Assembly (NCBI RefSeq): GCF_963678975.1
Contig: NC_089275.1
Coordinates: 18,054,220 to 18,118,219 of the forward strand
DNA length: 64,000 nt
From: Dysidea avara
Lineage: Eukaryota; Porifera; Demospongiae; Dictyoceratida; Dysideidae
Direction of reading: 5' to 3'
The position numbers were made by a program, and so were the translations under genes. Of the stretch, positions 1-11,749 are shown piece by piece. Below the pieces are notes generated by a model. It saw nothing but the letters and a program-made list of their open reading frames with translations. It did no database searches and was not told the DNA's origin. Positions within the stretch are counted from its first letter, which is position 1, and every line of letters begins with the position of its first letter.

Positions 1-522
1 TGTTCATCTTTCTGTCTGCTATTAATGTACACATGCACTATGTGTTCATGTACAACCTTAACCTTCATAACATTTGAGTAGCGATATAAAGTGGCTATTA
101 GTAGAGTATTACATGATAATGTATTCATGCATAAGTGCCAGAGCATTCGCACAATTTCCCTTCATTTAGATGTGATTATTCTGCACCAATTAAAGCATGT
201 TGTGTACATGTGCTGACCCTGTGGTGTTGATAACCTTGTGATCATGTTGTGTGTGTATATAACACAAGTTGTGGTCTCCCTCACATGTGATATGATATGT
301 CACATGACCAGTCACAGTGCACTATTGACTTTTAACACTACCAAGATTTTTGTTGCTTCTGTAGGCTCTAGGTCATACCTACTTAACTCAATTCTGTTAG
401 TTATTTTTGACCTTATTTGTTTGTAACTATGTAAGCTATTTTTAGCTGCAACATGTGTACTTAATTATTTATGTGATATGTGTGTACATATGAGTAGTGA
501 AAACAAATATTATTATTAACAG
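1..522 (+). other. Intron of the BBS2-like gene
   Basis: No open frame of interest. The stretch ends in a plausible branch/acceptor region (...ttattaacag at 522), so it is read as the intron before the first visible exon. Confidence 0.6.
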
Positions 523-3128
523 GATTTGCAGTCTACAATTGACTTCCCAAAACAACTCGAGGAATTTAAAACTATCTTATTAAAGGTATGTGTGTGTGTG
601 TGTGTGTGTGTGTGCGTGCGTGCATGTGTGTGTGTGTGTGCGTGCGTGCATGTGTGTGTGCTAATGTTGTTTTAGTAAGGACTTTTAGTTTTAGTTATAG
701 TAATTTTTCTTAATTCCTTTTAGTTATTGATTTAGTTATGGTTATATTGTCTGTGTTATTTTAGTTTTAGTTATAGTTTTAGTTTAAAATGTGAAAATCT
801 TTTTGTAAATACATATTTGTCTTACATCTTACTAACAGTACTTTAACTTTTAGTTGTAGTTAACTAAACATCAAGTCACAAACTATAGCATATATGTGAC
901 CATCTTAACGTCTAGTTCGCGCTCTGAATTTTTTTAAAATTTCTCAGCATTATCTGCATTGTCCAAGGAATGGTTCGCCAAAGTTTCAGCCTTTTGTGGT
1001 GAGTAGTTTTGGAATCACAGTGCTAGAAAGTAGGAAGAACAAGGAAATCGATTTGTACAGTGACTATACTAAAAATAAACTACAGGCGCTTACATTCGCA
1101 GCCATAACTTCCATTTGAATTAGTCTACAAAGTTGGGATTTGGCTTGCAATGTTCACCATGGATTGGCAGATCAGCCAAGGTATAGTTTTAGCCATGCAG
1201 TCACTTGTGTATAGGTGTATGAAGGTGGTTTTATTGAAGAAACGGCGACGATTTTGTTTACGTCTACCACATTGTAAGCAAATGCATGTGACACGCAAAC
1301 CATTGGGGCTACAGAAATGAAACAAAGATTTTCGAACTCCCCATGAGTAGGCAAATAAGGTGGTATATAGTTTTAATCGATTTGAGTCTTCCTTCTTTGA
1401 GTATTGGCCCGATAAAAACTTGCATATTTTTTCTTGTATCATGCATAATTTCATGTAAATTTCGATTTTCTCAATGCACATGCTTGTGCGAACTAGACGG
1501 GTTTTTGCTGAGACAGTCACATATTGATGTTTGGATGCTACATATAGCACTATACAGTTTCATTCGGTGCTTTGTTCCACCTATAGAACATATGTGAGCT
1601 TATACATACAGTGGTCTGAGCAACATGGTATTGTTTTAGTAAAGAATTTTAGTTTTAGTTATAGTAATCCTTCTTAGTTATAGATTTAGTTATGGTTATA
1701 ATGTCTTTGTTGATTTAGTTTTAACTACAGTTTTAGTTGTGCATAAGAAAATCGGTTTTAGTTATAGTTTCTTAATTCTTTTTAGATTTAGTAAATTGTT
1801 CTGTTGTTTTTTAGTTATAGTTTTAGTATAGTTAACTAGTATATATTTGCCATACTAAAAGTACTTTTAGTTTTAGTTATGGCAACATTAGTATATACAT
1901 CTGTGTGTACTTGCGTGACAGTGAGAAATGCAGTGTGTATGTGCATGCATCTGTGTGTCATGTGTGTGTTGTGTGTCTGTGTGTCTGTGTGTGTGTGATT
2001 ATATAAACTCAGTTCCATTACTCATCACTGGTACATTGTTCTCAGGTTGATGAATTACACTCAGCCAGACAAAGGCTATCAGCAGAAATGGCAGACAACT
2101 CTAACGGCATCAAGAACATGATAGTAAGGGCTGAGGATGCCAGGCTGATGAAGAGCATGTGAGGGACTTGTGCAGACTGGCCTGTCATGTTCTCACTTGT
2201 ATTTCTTGTCCTTTTTAGTACCAGTATCCCACAATAGCCTATTTCACTACATATCTTCCTGAATGCAGATAAAGCAGCTGTGTAGCAGTTTTTGTATTGA
2301 TATTGCAAGGGATTATTTCTATAGTGACCTTAAGTTTACTTATTCTAGAAGGTTCCAGAATGCTAAAATTAATGTTAATCAGTGCTTAACCACACTATTT
2401 CCACCCTATTTGTCTAAACTGTGGTTAGCCACAAAATTGTTTAAGACGGGTGTGTCTGATTTCACAATATCAAAGAGAATTGCATATTTTTGGTTTCATA
2501 CACACACATGCACTCACACTCTACACACTACACACACACAATTCATATACATATTTTGCATTCAGGTCATCGATGAAGAAAGCTTACCAGCAGTTGTATG
2601 ACCTCAATCGTGACATCATCATGGGCTACAAGATCAGATGTGCCAATCACAGTGAACTTCTGGAATGCCTCAGGCTAGCCAACCAAGCTATACAGAAAGC
2701 TGGACGGCTAAGAGGTAGGTTCTACAAACAGATTCCAGCACACTAGCATATCTACACATTGGTGGGGGAAAAATTTTTTTTTTAAGGGAGATTTTTTTTC
2801 AGTACACTTACTAGCCTTTTCATATTTATTACATACTGAGTATAGTTGTGTTACCTACCAGTAAGCAACAAAATGTTATAACTACACTTTTCTGGCGTGC
2901 ACAAAAATTGTTTTCCTTGGTTGGAGCATATTCTTCAACAAAATTATTATCTATATTATTATGTCAATGCATATTCTACTTACACTATGGCTAGCTATTA
3001 GCTCTAATATTTTTATCCTTACAGTCGGCAAATATAAGGCAGCTGTGGTAGCTGCTTGCAGATCAGCCATTAAAGACCACGACAGTACCACTCTACTGAA
3101 AGTGATTCGAGGTGGAGCAACAACATGA
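523..3128 (+). CDS. BBS2: BBS2-like BBSome subunit, C-terminal exons (gene starts upstream of the window)
   Basis: Four exons join in frame: 523-585, 2046-2158, 2566-2714 and 3025-3128 (stop TGA 3126-3128). They encode about 142 residues, the carboxyl end of a protein whose human counterpart has about 720. Each junction has AG/GT signals and compatible phases (0, 2, 1). Recognisable BBS2 signatures are [20 protein letters not shown] followed by [16 protein letters not shown] and an ending in KVIRGGATT. The N-terminal beta-propeller would lie upstream of base 1. In the family, BBS2 is a core subunit of the BBSome, the coat complex that moves membrane proteins in and out of cilia. The 1.46-kb first intron is filled with TG microsatellite and TTTTAG-rich repeat; the other introns are short. 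Recognition is from remembered family motifs, not a search. Confidence 0.85.
587..660. repeat. (TG)n microsatellite at a splice donor
   Basis: About 74 bp of TG with interspersed CG steps. It begins inside the donor site of exon 523-585 (aag|gtatgtgtgtg). A second TG-rich tract lies at about 1894-2000, before the next exon. Confidence 0.9.
664..1885. repeat. Direct repeat pair of TTTTAGTTATAG-rich sequence flanking about 750 bp
   Basis: Bases about 667-860 and 1627-1885 both open with ttgttttagtaa and share the run ttttagttttagttatagtaat, followed by ttagttatggttata. They lie in the same orientation inside the BBS2 intron. The 900-1600 interval between them has no supported gene. This could be a locally duplicated simple repeat or the ends of a decayed element. 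Confidence 0.6.
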
Positions 3129-5785
3129 CACAGGAAAACAGCTCACCTTCACTACAAAACTATGTCATATACAACAGCGGTCTATTGTAGCTACATTGTT
3201 TGTAGATGTGTGTAATATGGTAACCCTGTCACTTCACTTGTCTCAATGTAAACACAGGTTATTTTTACATTGCTAATTTAGCATTATCAGGTACTGTACA
3301 GTAGTACTGAATAGTAGTGATGGCAAAATTTGTTTCTATAAAACATATTAACAGCTGAAAACCAGCATTAACTTCCTGACTTTGAAGTATTGTGTTCTAC
3401 TGACTAACTAACTGAAATGTCTTTTCACTGCAGAAGTGTAACATAACAACGGTAATGATATACTTTTGCCTTTTTGTGTAAAGCAATAGCTGTTGTACGT
3501 ACAAAGCTCTCTGTAAAATGCAGAACCTAATGAAGTCAAATGCTTTACATGCTATAGCAGGATCTCACAAGCACCACAAGGCACATAATTAGACACGTTT
3601 AGTCACATCCTAATGTCAGTTCTTTCTTACAGTATATAAGTTTACTAAATACCAGTACGCAGAAAAATTTGGAATTTTCAGCTAGAGTAGGGACCATAGC
3701 ACATCAATAAAAAGTACTGAAACAAATTGGAGTAGTCCATGATATTAAATCACAGTAAAAACATAAGAAGTGTTCTATCCCTACTGTGCATTTCCATTAT
3801 GGTATCTTGAGCACAGTAGGATATAACACTTCTTGTTGTTTTACTGTGATTTAACACTACGGCTTGTTTCAGTACTTCTTATCAATGTGCTATGGCCCTT
3901 ACTCTAGTTAAAAATTCCAAATTTTTCTGTGTACTTGTTTGTTATCTTTTGTTGTAAATAATTATTATGACTGGTGAACCCACGCATACCACATCTGAAA
4001 TGGTGCCACGCACCCCAGCTATATCAATTATCGTCTGAAAAGTGAAGTATCCATTACGCTTCATTGTTAGCTATGTTCAACCCGTTACACAGCATTACGA
4101 ATCAAGGACTGTTCGAAAAGTACCTCTGCAATCAAAATAGCCACTATGAAAAATACGGACATTTTCCGTTACAAAGGGAAGTCATCGTGTGTTACTGCCA
4201 ATTCGACACTTTTCACTGTCAGCAAAGTTGACTGGGACACAAAAGAGGACACTGGTAAGTCCATGATGCATTCTATGTACTGCAGTATGCCAAAAGGCAC
4301 CTCTGGGGCCGAAGCGACATCAAACAGTGAAAAAATCAAGCCTGTAGTCTTAGCAGTTACGCTTGTCTGAATGCATCAGTCAGTAGAAAATTCCGTTAAA
4401 TATTTTTTTTTTAAATTCCGTAACAACTTGTTGAAAGCATTTCGGGTCGATCTGAAGGCTTGTCTAGGCTTAGTTTTACCTAACCAATACTGCCTCATCA
4501 TCGTCAGGGAAAAATTGAGGATAGTTTTTGGGTGATGTTATTTTGTGGGCCACGCCTACTCCTTTGTGGTCCCTACTACACAGTACTATTGTACTGTATG
4601 ATAGTACATGTACATCAAGAGTTTATAATATTAATACAAGAATACACAGAAAGCTCTTATAATTTCAGACCATAGACAGTCTCAGGGATAACTAGAGCCC
4701 TGATAAAGTATATTGCATGGATGTTAAACTGTTGACTAAAGTTTACCAATCTTACAGTTCATGTCATTATAACTATCATGGAATGAACTCACTACTCATG
4801 GTTAGAAGTAACTTGTAATTGTTATGCTACTCATCACACAGCTAAACCATTAGGTGTAGCAACAAGGGAGGCTAAAGAAAGACCCTCCACTTTTAGTTTG
4901 GAAGGGGCTTAGCCCCGCTTAGCCTTACAATACAATATAGATACTCCCATAGAGCAGTGATAAATAGTGTTTCAGTATATGTGACCAATGGACACATTGT
5001 ACATTTGCAGATAAGCAATAATAAGCCGGAAGTGATATGTGATTTGCTGAAAATTGAGCCATGTGCATCCAGGTGTCTCTCAGAGTAACCACCTATGATT
5101 TTAAACGTGCTTTCTCATGAGCATGGCTGTATCATGCATGAGTGTCGACAGCTGTAGGTTCAGAATCTTGTGCATAAGATCACAGCATTCATTGTCAGCG
5201 AGTTGTACTAGCTATCCAACCAAGTCACTATAATGACCAAGTAAAAAGTTGCTCCGATCTCATCATAAGTTCCACTGCTCTAGATCTAGCCCATTTCAGT
5301 AGTCAAAAAAAACTTGTATTATCAGCAGATGCTATCCACATTAAAGAGGAATTCCATATGAAATTTGCAACTCTCTTGGATCTGCTTCTGTCGTGGTAGT
5401 TGTAATACAAGTACGCATTTTCAATGGGATATATAATTCATGTATTGTACACTGTTTATAAGTCTTGAAATTGGCCTGTAAATATGTAGCTCATGATGCT
5501 AGTCTCCCCCTAAGACTGCAGTGGTCTAGGGTGAGACTATAGCTAAGTAGACACACAATTGTCGTATGATTTCACCTTCGTATCTTGCCACTATTTCTTT
5601 CAATGTTATTGATGAATGATCCCAAATAACTGCAGAAACATAATTATTCAGTGTAAAGTATAATTAGGAGATTCTGTTTGTGCCTCACAAAATTTTGTGA
5701 CTGTATTGCAGTACCGGCCAGTATTGTGTATATCTACAGAAACGACATTGATGACTTCAAGACAAAGATGTTGATGTGTAGTCAC
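3129..5785. other. BBS2 3' UTR and intergenic repeats
   Basis: The 3' UTR region of the BBS2-like gene is followed by a foldback element at 3658-3931 and unassigned repeat-like DNA. A 74-codon frame at 4146-4370 lies in sequence that resembles dispersed repeat rather than a gene; it has no recognisable domain. Confidence 0.5.
3658..3931. mobile_element. Foldback MITE with TA target duplication
   Basis: The two halves are near-complete inverted copies. The left end, after TA at 3656-3657, reads CGCAGAAAAATTTGGAATTT; the right end, before TA at 3932-3933, is its complement with small changes. Inner arms share the CATAGCACAT, AGTACTGAAAC and AAATCACAGTAAAA blocks. Length is 274 bp. There is no coding capacity, so it is a non-autonomous Tc1/mariner-type element by ends and TA duplication. 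Confidence 0.75.
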
Positions 5786-5787
5786 TA

Positions 5788-6208
5788 GGCATGAGGCTAT
5801 TATGCTCCAAAAATTGGGGATTATGCTTTTGAGCAGTGCTCAAAAAATCACCCATTATGCTTTTGAGAATTGCCCATTATTCCCAAAATTATGTCACCAT
5901 AATTGGCTGTTTATTGTTGTATCAGACCATTTTCATTGATGTTTAAGCTTCAAATAGTCTTGAATTCTTTAGCTGGTTGCTGTATTAGAGTATTTCATTC
6001 CAATGTGACTGCTTTGTTAGAATAAATAATATTCAGTGACTGTTCTATTAGTTTCTGACTGCTCTATTAGAGTATCTCAATTTTTTAACGTAACTGTGCA
6101 ATATGCTACTGTTAAAGCTTTATAATCACCTCAAAATGCTAGCATAATTTCTGATTCCCACACATACTTATTATGCCAGAAATTATTCTGGCATAATCAC
6201 CACATCCC
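5788..6208. mobile_element. TA-flanked MITE, GGNATGNGG...ATTATGC termini
   Basis: The left end, after TA 5786-5787, is GGCATGAGGCTATTATGC. The right end, complemented, is GGGATGTGGTGATTATGC, followed by TA 6209-6210. Short ATTATGC/GCATAAT blocks recur inside. One further end of the same family (GGGGTGTGGTGATTATGC) occurs near 59150. It contains a copy of the TCTATTAGAGTATCTC motif. Confidence 0.65.
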
Positions 6209-6479
6209 TAGTAGTGACCGATCTTGTTCATCCATCATTGTTTTGACATAGCTATACCCTGACTGCTATTATTATGATGATGTTGTTGCTATTCAGGACA
6301 AGCTGATACAATCTACACACTGTTCCATCAAGTAACTCTTCATACAACAAAGTATATATATCAGTAACCTGGTTTATGCAATAAATAAGGAATTATGGAG
6401 CATCTTTGGGTGAGACTATACATCTTATACCATAATTCATTAGATTGATCATGACTCCCCGAGAATTTCGTTTAAATGT

Positions 6480-7045
6480 TACTAAGCTCTCAAGGACATA
6501 ACAGTAGTTTGAAATGCTATGGAACAGATATGATTAATTGATTCCTTACTTCTATTTCAAGGCATCTATTTTATTTACAATACCATCTACAATGGGATTC
6601 AACATACATATTTCTGCAACAGTTTCATGATATTTGACCACCCTTCTTCTGCACTCCTCTGCCTGATTTCCATTGAAATATAAGTTCCCAGATACCAGAA
6701 TAGCACTATTAAAACTTGTCCTAAATAAGTGTAAATTGAATAGTAGAGGATATAAGAATAACACCTGTTAAGCTTTTCAGCCCATGTGAATGAGCAGCAG
6801 GAGCAGCAATGTTTGGACAAAAAGGCTGTAGTGATGGTCCACATACAGCCATGGAAATCCAATAATAATCCAATAGTACTAGCTGCATGGCTAGAATGCA
6901 GTGGCCCGGTAGGAAACACGATCTTTAGTACCATGTCAAATTTGGACAAATGGGTAGATGAAGCACCCATAAAAGTATCACCACATTACTCACAAACAGA
7001 TCATACAAAAGATTTGAAAGCACTTAGTACTATGCCTATGCACCA
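6480..7045 (-). repeat. Dispersed repeat, copy 1 (residual coding potential on minus strand)
   Basis: Homologous to 19978-20440: shared blocks include ctctcaagga, tttgaaatgct, tttcaaggcatct, cttctgca followed by cctctgcctgatt, and gacaaRtgggtaKatgaWgcacc. On the minus strand both copies keep a common peptide end (NQAE-x-CRR-x-VV), so the family once carried a protein ORF. A third piece in opposite orientation lies at about 14180-14300 (complement of acaaaaaggctgtagtg). The protein is not recognised. Confidence 0.6.
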
Positions 7046-7316
7046 TGCACAGAAATCTAATTTCTTCTTGCTCATTTACTTTAGTGTAGTACTAGTATTG
7101 ACTATATAAGTGCACCTTACCAAGTCTTCCCTTATCACACAATAGTGGATATTATAGTTGAATAAACAACAGAGTCAGTGAAATAATTATTATAAGTGAT
7201 AATAGTTGCATAGATATTGTATACTACGAATCTATGCTATACGTAGTTAACAAGGATTACTTATAGATAACAATAACAAGTCTTCTGAAACACATGCATA
7301 AGCTGAAAAAGATGCA

Positions 7317-7342
7317 GCCTTCAAAAAAGCTTTTTTGAAGGC
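7317..7342. repeat. Perfect 26-bp palindrome
   Basis: Arms GCCTTCAAAAAAG and its exact complement meet without a loop at the centre AGCT. It lies in otherwise unassigned intergenic DNA; function unknown. Confidence 0.8.
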
Positions 7343-7854
7343 CACACTTCATGGATTATACGTACTTGTAGCCACACTGGTTAGTGTCAAGTAGCAAACC
7401 TGACTCAACTGTTATAAATGAAACATTTACTCTTACCAGCCCAACTCATGTATTTGGGAATAACACTTAATGGATTCAGAGGAATATAATGCCATTATGA
7501 ATTGTAAAATGATATTTAGTACATGTGAGATACCTGAGCCAAAACTTCAATGGAATGCATTGCAAACATCATCCTGTCCCATCAGATTTTGGGAACCTAA
7601 AAAAATTGTAACAAGATATTATAGCTATCTGGTACCATGCAGCTACGTTTAAGAAGCCTGTGAAATATGACACACATCACAGGGACATGCATTCATGTAA
7701 ATAAAACCAGTGTCAATAATAGCTACAGGGATGACATAACAGACATGTACACCAAGATATTGCAGTCAACTGTTGCTTATTAGCGTAAAACTTTGCAAAG
7801 TAAAATTATAAATTCTGACTATGTATTGTCATGCAGTAGTATATTCTAGTACTA

Positions 7855-8016
7855 GTGTATTTTCTGTCGGTTGAATGTAATGAATTAGACAGAAAATAAG
7901 CTCCCGCATGAATACTATTGGTGGTCACGTGAGCATCTCACGTGACAAGGGTTTTAAAAGGCTGTTGTAGCGTGAAAAGTTCATTCTACGCCACGTGTTC
8001 ACACTAGTGGGTTACC
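7855..8016 (+). repeat. Ngaro split repeat A1
   Basis: 162 bp, apparently identical to 12934-13095. It starts GTGTATTTTCTGTCGG and ends CACTAGTGGGTTACC. It includes an internal palindrome around TCACGTGAGCATCTCACGTGA (about 7925-7945) and should contain the element's 5' promoter/transcription start by family analogy. Confidence 0.93.
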
Positions 8017-8048
8017 TTTTTGGTTTTTTGGACAGTTCTTTTCAACAG

Positions 8049-8753
8049 ATGTCGATGGAAGAAGAACAAGTACGGCAGATTGCTAGTGCAGTCTCGACGA
8101 CCATCGGGGAGCAGTTTGCCGCCAAGTTCAGCGAATTCCGTCAGGAGATGGTCGCATCCCAAGCGGCATGTTCCCAAAGCGTCATGGAGAAACTCACTCG
8201 CAAGACGCACACGTTTAAGAAAAAGGGTTGTGAAGCCCAGTTCGTCTTTAATGACAAGATAGACGACCACGTGCAAGCTGCCAAAAAGCAGCTGGAGAAG
8301 ATAACAGCAACCGACGAGCCTTCCCAGCGAGCTCTGGAGCAAGCAAAAGCTGAACTGGAGCAAGGTGATGAGGAGATCCGTGTTCGTCAAAAACACATCA
8401 GAATTGCTGATCGTTCGGATTGGGGAGTAGTCGCCGAATATGAGGCCGATGAGCTTGCGGATAATTCGGACGACGAGAAGCGGCTGTACCGTGCTCGGAA
8501 AGAGAGGGACGCCAAGCGTAAACGTGCAGCGTCTGGTGGGCCGGCCAGCAGAAAGAAGCCCAGGAGAGAGGAGGCACCGAGGTCCAATGAGGGTGCTGCC
8601 AGGATGCCACCAGGACCAAGGACCGTGACAAGACCAATTGGGCCCTGCGCAGATGGGCCACTTAGCAAGGAGTTGTCCCAGGAATCAGCAACCGTATCCT
8701 TTTGGTCAATCATGTGTTGGTGCCGTTGGCGACATAAGTGTTACAACATGTAG
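8049..8753 (+). CDS. Ngaro ORF1, gag-like protein
   Basis: The ATG at 8049 begins MSMEEEQVRQIAS; the frame is open from 7995 but without an earlier ATG. The product is about 234 residues. It has a charged, helix-prone middle (alternating K/E/Q, a likely coiled coil) and a basic Arg/Lys/Pro-rich stretch near residues 155-195 (KRKRAA, RKKPRREE), consistent with RNA binding. By position it is the gag equivalent that packages element RNA. A zinc-knuckle remnant (GHLARSC, with the H-x4-C spacing) is read only in the +1 frame at about 8653-8680, at the start of the RT frame, so the gag end and pol start are split by a frame change here. The family ORF1 is poorly conserved, so the name rests on context. 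Confidence 0.7.
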   Translation: MSMEEEQVRQIASAVSTTIGEQFAAKFSEFRQEMVASQAACSQSVMEKLTRKTHTFKKKGCEAQFVFNDKIDDHVQAAKKQLEKITATDEPSQRALEQAKAELEQGDEEIRVRQKHIRIADRSDWGVVAEYEADELADNSDDEKRLYRARKERDAKRKRAASGGPASRKKPRREEAPRSNEGAARMPPGPRTVTRPIGPCADGPLSKELSQESATVSFWSIMCWCRWRHKCYNM

Positions 8754-11020
8754 TGTTGATTCTGTGGGTCAATGTCATAGTGGAGTAAAGGACTCCCAGA
8801 GTCAAGGGGTGGCTCATAACATAGGACTGAAAAAGGGTGTTGATGAGACAGCTCAGCGAAATTGCAAACTAACTGAGTACAAAGAAGGTGTTGATAAGAC
8901 ACCTTCACAAAGTAGTGAAAACCTAATTCCAAGTGTTGATGGCCTTGAACTTACTACAACTGGGCCTGCTGGGGCATGTGGTGGGCAAGAAGCTCTGGAC
9001 AGTGAGCATGTCCCTCCTGAACCCCTAGACAGTTTTGGGTTAGGCTCTGCCAGCTTTGAGAATGAGTGGGAACTGGCTAGATCCTGGGAATGGGAAAATA
9101 TGGGGGCCAGAGGCCCACAAATAGTGGACGTACAAGGGAGGCTTAAGCAAAATATCCTGTTTTGGTCCAAGGTTCTTATGGCCCCAGCTACAGTAATTGA
9201 TTGGATTCAAAATGGCTATAGGTTACCCCTCCAGTTTATGCCTACCCCGTTTGAGCAGGGTAACCACAAGTCTACCGTGGACTACAAGGATTTTGTCACG
9301 GACAGTGTGCAGGAGCTAGTAAACAACAGGTGTGTGAGAGAGGTGGGAACAAGGCCAACAATTTGTAGTCCCCTATCAGTCGTAGCTAGCCACAGTGGTA
9401 AGCATAGGTTGGTAGTAAATCTTAGGCACTTGAACCAGTTCTTACGTAAAGACCATTTTAAATATGAAGACCTAAGAATTGCCACTTTGATGTTTGAGAA
9501 GGGGGATTTCTTGATGAAATTCGATCTGAAATCAGGCTATCACCACTTGGATATAATTGAAGAGCACCAATCTTTTCTAGGGTTTGCTTGGGACTTGAAA
9601 GGTGTCCCCAAGTATTTTGTATTTACAGTTTTACCTTTTGGTTTAGCTTCAGCATGCTATGCTTTTACCAAACTTTTGAGACCACTTATTGCATACTGGA
9701 GGGGCCAAGGTTTGAAGGTTGTCCTGTACTTAGATGACGGTATAGTGGCAGTAAAGGGTGAGGACCAGGCAAAAAGGGTGAGTGTACAGATACGCAATGA
9801 TCTGGGTGAAGCTGGCTTTGTAGTTAATGAGGCTAAGTCACAATGGGTACCTGTTAAACGATTAATTTGGCTTGGTTTTGAAATTGATTTGGAGAAGGGT
9901 AAAATAGTAGTGCCAGAATCAAAATTAGAAAACACTTGTGACTTGTTGCAGTCGTTGGTGAAAAGGCCAACTGTCCCTGCTAGAATGTTGGCTAGTGCTA
10001 TTGGCAAATTAATATCCATGTCGATGGCTCTAGGCCCAGTTACACGCCTCATGACACGCAGCCTATATGGCGCACTGAACACTAGGCGATCATGGTGTGC
10101 CCTATTACAGCTTCCTGAGGAGGCGAAAAGTGAAGTGGAATTTTGGATTGGGAAAATAAAGGAATTTAATGGACAAAATTTATGGCCCAAGCCATCAGCA
10201 GTGAGGGTGGTTTTCTCAGATGCAAGTGACACTGGGTTTGGGGGTTATACAGTAGAGCATGGAGGCCTTATTGCCAGTGGTCAATGGACTAAGGAGGAGG
10301 CCCAGCAAAGCTCTACTTGGCGGGAGCTTAGAGCGGTGCGTTTGGTTTTTGGAATCATTTGGTCCCAAGCTGCAAAATGAAAGGATAAGGTGGTTTACAG
10401 ACAATCAAAATGTGGTTAGGATAGTTCAATGTGGTAGCAAAAAAGCAGCCCTCCAGCAGGAGGCATTGGCTATTTTTGAATCCTCAGTGGTGGCCAGAAT
10501 TCGATTAGAGCCAGAGTGGATACCTAGGCGGGAGAATGAAGTAGCAGACTACATTAGTAGAATTATTGACTACGATGATTGGTCGCTAAACCCATTGGTA
10601 TTCAAGGAACTAGACAGGCTTTGGGGGCCTCACACTATTGATAGGTTTGCTGATTGGTGTAACAATCAAGTGTCACGTTTCAACTCGCGTTATTATTGCC
10701 CGGGTACTGAGGCCATTGACGCTTTCACGTGTGACTGGGGCCAGGATATTAATTGGTGGTGCCCCCCACCGTTTCTGGTCCCGCGGCTGTTAAAGCATGC
10801 TAGCATTACAAAGGCTAAAGGAACGTTGGTTATTCCTAAGTGGGTTTCAGCCCCTTTTTGGCCGCTAATTTTTCCCAACGGGACCAATCCAGCCCAGTTT
10901 GTGAAAGAAGTTAGGGAACTACCCAAAGTTGAAGGCCTGTTTGTAGAAGGTCGCTCGGGTTGCAATTTGTTTAAAGGGGTCCCTAACACCCCAGTGATAG
11001 CCTTGCGTCTCAAATGGTAG
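8629..11020 (+). CDS. Ngaro reverse transcriptase-RNase H, with a one-base frame break
   Basis: The frame opens after a stop at 8626; its first ATG is at 8653. Counting from 8638, RT motifs are KFDLKSG (catalytic Asp about 296), LPFGLASA (about 332-339) and the YLDD active site (364-367). RNase H begins at VVFSDAS (Asp about 528) with WREL (Glu about 563). The reading then leaves this frame at the T5 run 10346-10350 and continues one base over, where WFTDNQN supplies the next RNase H acidic site. The DIRS-group C-terminal region (DRFADW, WWCPPPF) follows, to TAG 11018-11020. The first frame would otherwise stop at 10380. Its role is copying element RNA into DNA. The shift could be a mutation, an assembly error or programmed frameshifting at the homopolymer. 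Confidence 0.88.
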
Positions 11021-11055
11021 CTGTTAGGATGGTTTCTTGTTTACAACAGTTAGTA

Positions 11056-11690
11056 GCCTGGAGTGCTGGTGTTCACGACCGGAGTATGGTCACAGCCAGA
11101 GTTCTGCTGTTCTATGACTGGAGTATGGTTACAGCCTGGAGCGCTGGTGTTCTAGGACCGAGTACGATTGCAGCCGGAGTGCTGGTGTTCTATGACCTGA
11201 GTAGGGTCACAGCCCGGAGTGTGGGTGTTCTATGACCGGAGTATGGTCACAACCTGGAGTGAGGTCCATGACTTGAGTATGGTTACAGCCTGGAGTGCTG
11301 GTGTTATATGACCTGAGTATGGTCACAGCCTGGAGTGCTGGTGTTATATGACCTGAGTATGGTCACAGCCTGGAGTGCTGGTGTTATATGACCTGAGTAT
11401 GGTCTCAGCCTGGAGTGCCGGGTTATATGACCGAGTATGGTCTCAGCCTGGAGTGCTGGTGTTATACGACCTGAGTATGGTCACAGCCTGGAGTGCTGGT
11501 GTTATATGACCCGAGTATGGTCACAGCCCGGAGTGCTGGTGTTATATGACCGGAGTATGGTCACAGCCTGGAGTGCTGGTGATCCATGACCTGAGTATGG
11601 TCATAGCCTGGAGTGCGGTCGGGATTCTACCAGGGTAGGGCCCCAGCTTGGTGAGGTGAGTTAGTGTTGCCACAGCCTGGAGTGCTGTTG
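11056..11690 (+). repeat. ~40-bp minisatellite between RT and recombinase genes
   Basis: About 15 imperfect tandem copies of a ~40-bp unit: CCTGGAGTGCTGGTGTTATA then TGACCTGAGTATGGTCACAG. The array occupies the RT-YR spacer of the Ngaro element. Variation between units is mainly substitutions and 1-5 bp indels, least in the middle (about 11270-11600). Confidence 0.9.
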
Positions 11691-11749
11691 TTCAGGGAAA
11701 CAGTTAATCCTTGAAGGCCGATAATTGTAACGTATTGCTGGTTATATAA

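Noticed and set aside
1125-1550. 141-codon minus frame inside the BBS2 intron
   Set aside because: No recognisable domain and no splice or start context; it lies between repeats.
4146-4370. 74-codon plus frame after the BBS2-like gene
   Set aside because: Composition and surroundings look like dispersed repeat; no family match recognised.
7995-8048. Upstream extension of the Ngaro ORF1
   Set aside because: The frame is open but has no ATG, and it overlaps repeat A1; the ATG at 8049 is the better start.
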